This document shows, one piece after another, positions 47,680 to 64,000 of a stretch of 64,000 nucleotides of DNA. The first letter of the stretch is position 1, and every line of letters begins with the position of its first letter. Source of the DNA: Doris montereyensis (taxonomy: Eukaryota > Mollusca > Gastropoda > Nudibranchia > Dorididae). The stretch spans positions 190,946 to 254,945 of the forward strand of contig JAXRKP010000021.1 of assembly GCA_037039925.1 (NCBI GenBank). The letters are read 5' to 3'. Position numbers and translations under genes: made by a program. The notes under the pieces are model-generated. The model saw only the letters and a list, made by a program, of their open reading frames with translations. It searched no databases and had not been told where the DNA came from.

Positions 47680-47762
47680 TTCTTTCATTAAAATTCACAC
47701 CATTCACCATATGCGGTGATCTCAGGTTGAACTGAGAGGAAACAGAAGGTCACGTTGTAACC
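47680..47762 (+). repeat. ~130-bp dispersed family, copy 4 (short)
   Basis: TTCATTAAAATTCACACCAT, ATGCGGTGATCTCAGGTTGA and ACTGAGAGGAAACAGAAGGT. Confidence 0.65.
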
Positions 47763-48204
47763 AGGGCTATCGTAGGTGAGCCCCACTGTATTTTAGTTTT
47801 AGTTGTACACTTAATTTAATCCTCTCTGTTCCTATTTTTGAACTACCTTACATGATATAAGACAAAACAAATGGTGCAAAATAAAAGGAAAGGTAAAACA
47901 AAAAAACGGTAAACTTAAAGTTTGAAATTTGGACTTGAAAATAACCCAACCCAAAACCGGGTGAATTGTGAATGTGTCAATCAAATAATGTCTCTGACTG
48001 AGTAAGTGTAAACAATGATGTTAAAAAATAAAATGGGTCTTATTGTATACAGCATCTTGCCGTTGAATACATGTAAAATAATATATTACAACAGCCAGAA
48101 CAATGATGAGTTTTAAGATGGCAATATCTATTAAAGGGGTAAAGAAAGTGACCATCATAAGCAATCCTCAGGTCTCCTCCTCCCTTGTTGTGAAAGCAAA
48201 GTTC

Positions 48205-48475
48205 CGTCAAACGGCCCATAGAGCCGGAGCTTATCAATAGCGTAAAGCGGAACAGGTGATAACAATCACCTTCTGGACAGGACGCTAGTCTGATGTAGAT
48301 TTCAACTCCCAAGCTAGTGCTTGTACCCATTTACACCTGGATAAAGTAGGTAAAATGCGTGTCAAGTGTCTTTCCCAAGTAACACAACGTTGGACCTAGC
48401 TTTGTTGGAATTTGAACCAGCGACCTCATGATCCCCAGTCCAGCAGCTGTAACCGTCGCCACTCTCCCTCGTGTA
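48205..48475 (-). mobile_element. SINE-1, near complete
   Basis: Reverse-complement tail ACGGCCCATAGAGCCGGAG and body to a diverged head (GGCGACGGTTACAGCTGCTG). Lies about 290 bp beyond the stop codon of the zinc-finger/RS gene. Confidence 0.85.
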
Positions 48476-48764
48476 CAAGAAAAGAACTGTGCACAGTTAT
48501 GTATAAGAGGATTCACATTTAAAAAACCCAACTAAATTGAATCATAGTCAAATTGTACAGTTGTGATTAATACACCATTACTGATATAGTCAATAATATT
48601 AATATTCATACTATGCGGTGAAAAAAAGAAGTCCTTTGTTTTATAGATGTGGTAAGCAGCGGCCATGTACACAATACAGATGTAAAGAAAAGGCTGCTGA
48701 GTCTTTACATCTTCAATACATAATCAGGCACATTCAATGGAAATATGACGGGATTTTAAAACTT

Positions 48765-63916
<15,152 letters not shown>

Positions 63917-64000
63917 CTGGAAACAGAAAAATAGTTTACGGTGACACAATTCGTCAATTCAGTGTAGAGATCTATAATAAGTTTGAACTAGCAGCACAGA

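Overview
This is intron-rich, AT-rich animal DNA. It holds parts or all of four protein-coding genes whose products I can read across canonical GT-AG exons, set in a large amount of interspersed and tandem repeat. The style (tRNA-headed SINEs, decayed LINEs, many long GATA/TAA/GA/CT microsatellites, short exons separated by introns of 0.5-4 kb) fits a lophotrochozoan, most likely a mollusc and perhaps a gastropod. That assignment is inference from style and protein similarity, not from a diagnostic sequence.

Layout. (1) About 14.4 kb down to 2.2 kb, minus strand: the 5' half of U2SURP/SR140, a U2 snRNP-associated splicing factor. It runs from a probable first exon next to a CACGTG motif to the exon just after the RRM; the SURP, CID and RS parts lie off the left edge. 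(2) 14.7-24.4 kb: no gene; long microsatellites, several minisatellites, a deletion-fused LINE remnant and a 152-bp palindrome. (3) 24.4-29.2 kb: SINE and LINE fragments and a 72-bp-arm inverted repeat. (4) 34.29-29.21 kb, minus: a two-exon aldo-keto reductase with a LINE in its intron. (5) 34.88-39.13 kb, plus: a complete four-exon TRAPPC1, head-to-head with the reductase across 589 bp. (6) 39.1-48.7 kb: no gene recognised; a 2.2-kb pyrimidine-rich minisatellite, a TA-flanked MITE-like element, SINEs and a LINE 3' fragment. (7) 63.9-48.77 kb, minus: at least eight exons of a large zinc-finger protein with a 2.2-kb acidic exon and an Arg-Asp/Arg-Ser tail. I cannot name it. Its 5' end lies beyond the window.

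The conserved exons of all four genes contain single-base frame breaks, often next to short homopolymers, while splice sites, phases and flanking peptide stay conserved. The simplest reading is uncorrected indels in a long-read assembly rather than four pseudogenes. Protein predictions from this window will be broken at those points.

I found no operon, CRISPR array, viral genome or gene cluster that looks like a new system. The most novel coding item is the unnamed zinc-finger/RS protein. The most novel non-coding items are the one-orientation ~130-bp dispersed family, the palindromes, and the hairpin-bearing motif TGTGTTTTGTCAGAGCATG. U2SURP and, by its RS-like tail, the unnamed protein point to nuclear RNA processing; TRAPPC1 acts in vesicle traffic; the reductase is a soluble NADPH enzyme. 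I see no functional link among the four beyond the shared intergenic region of the reductase and TRAPPC1.
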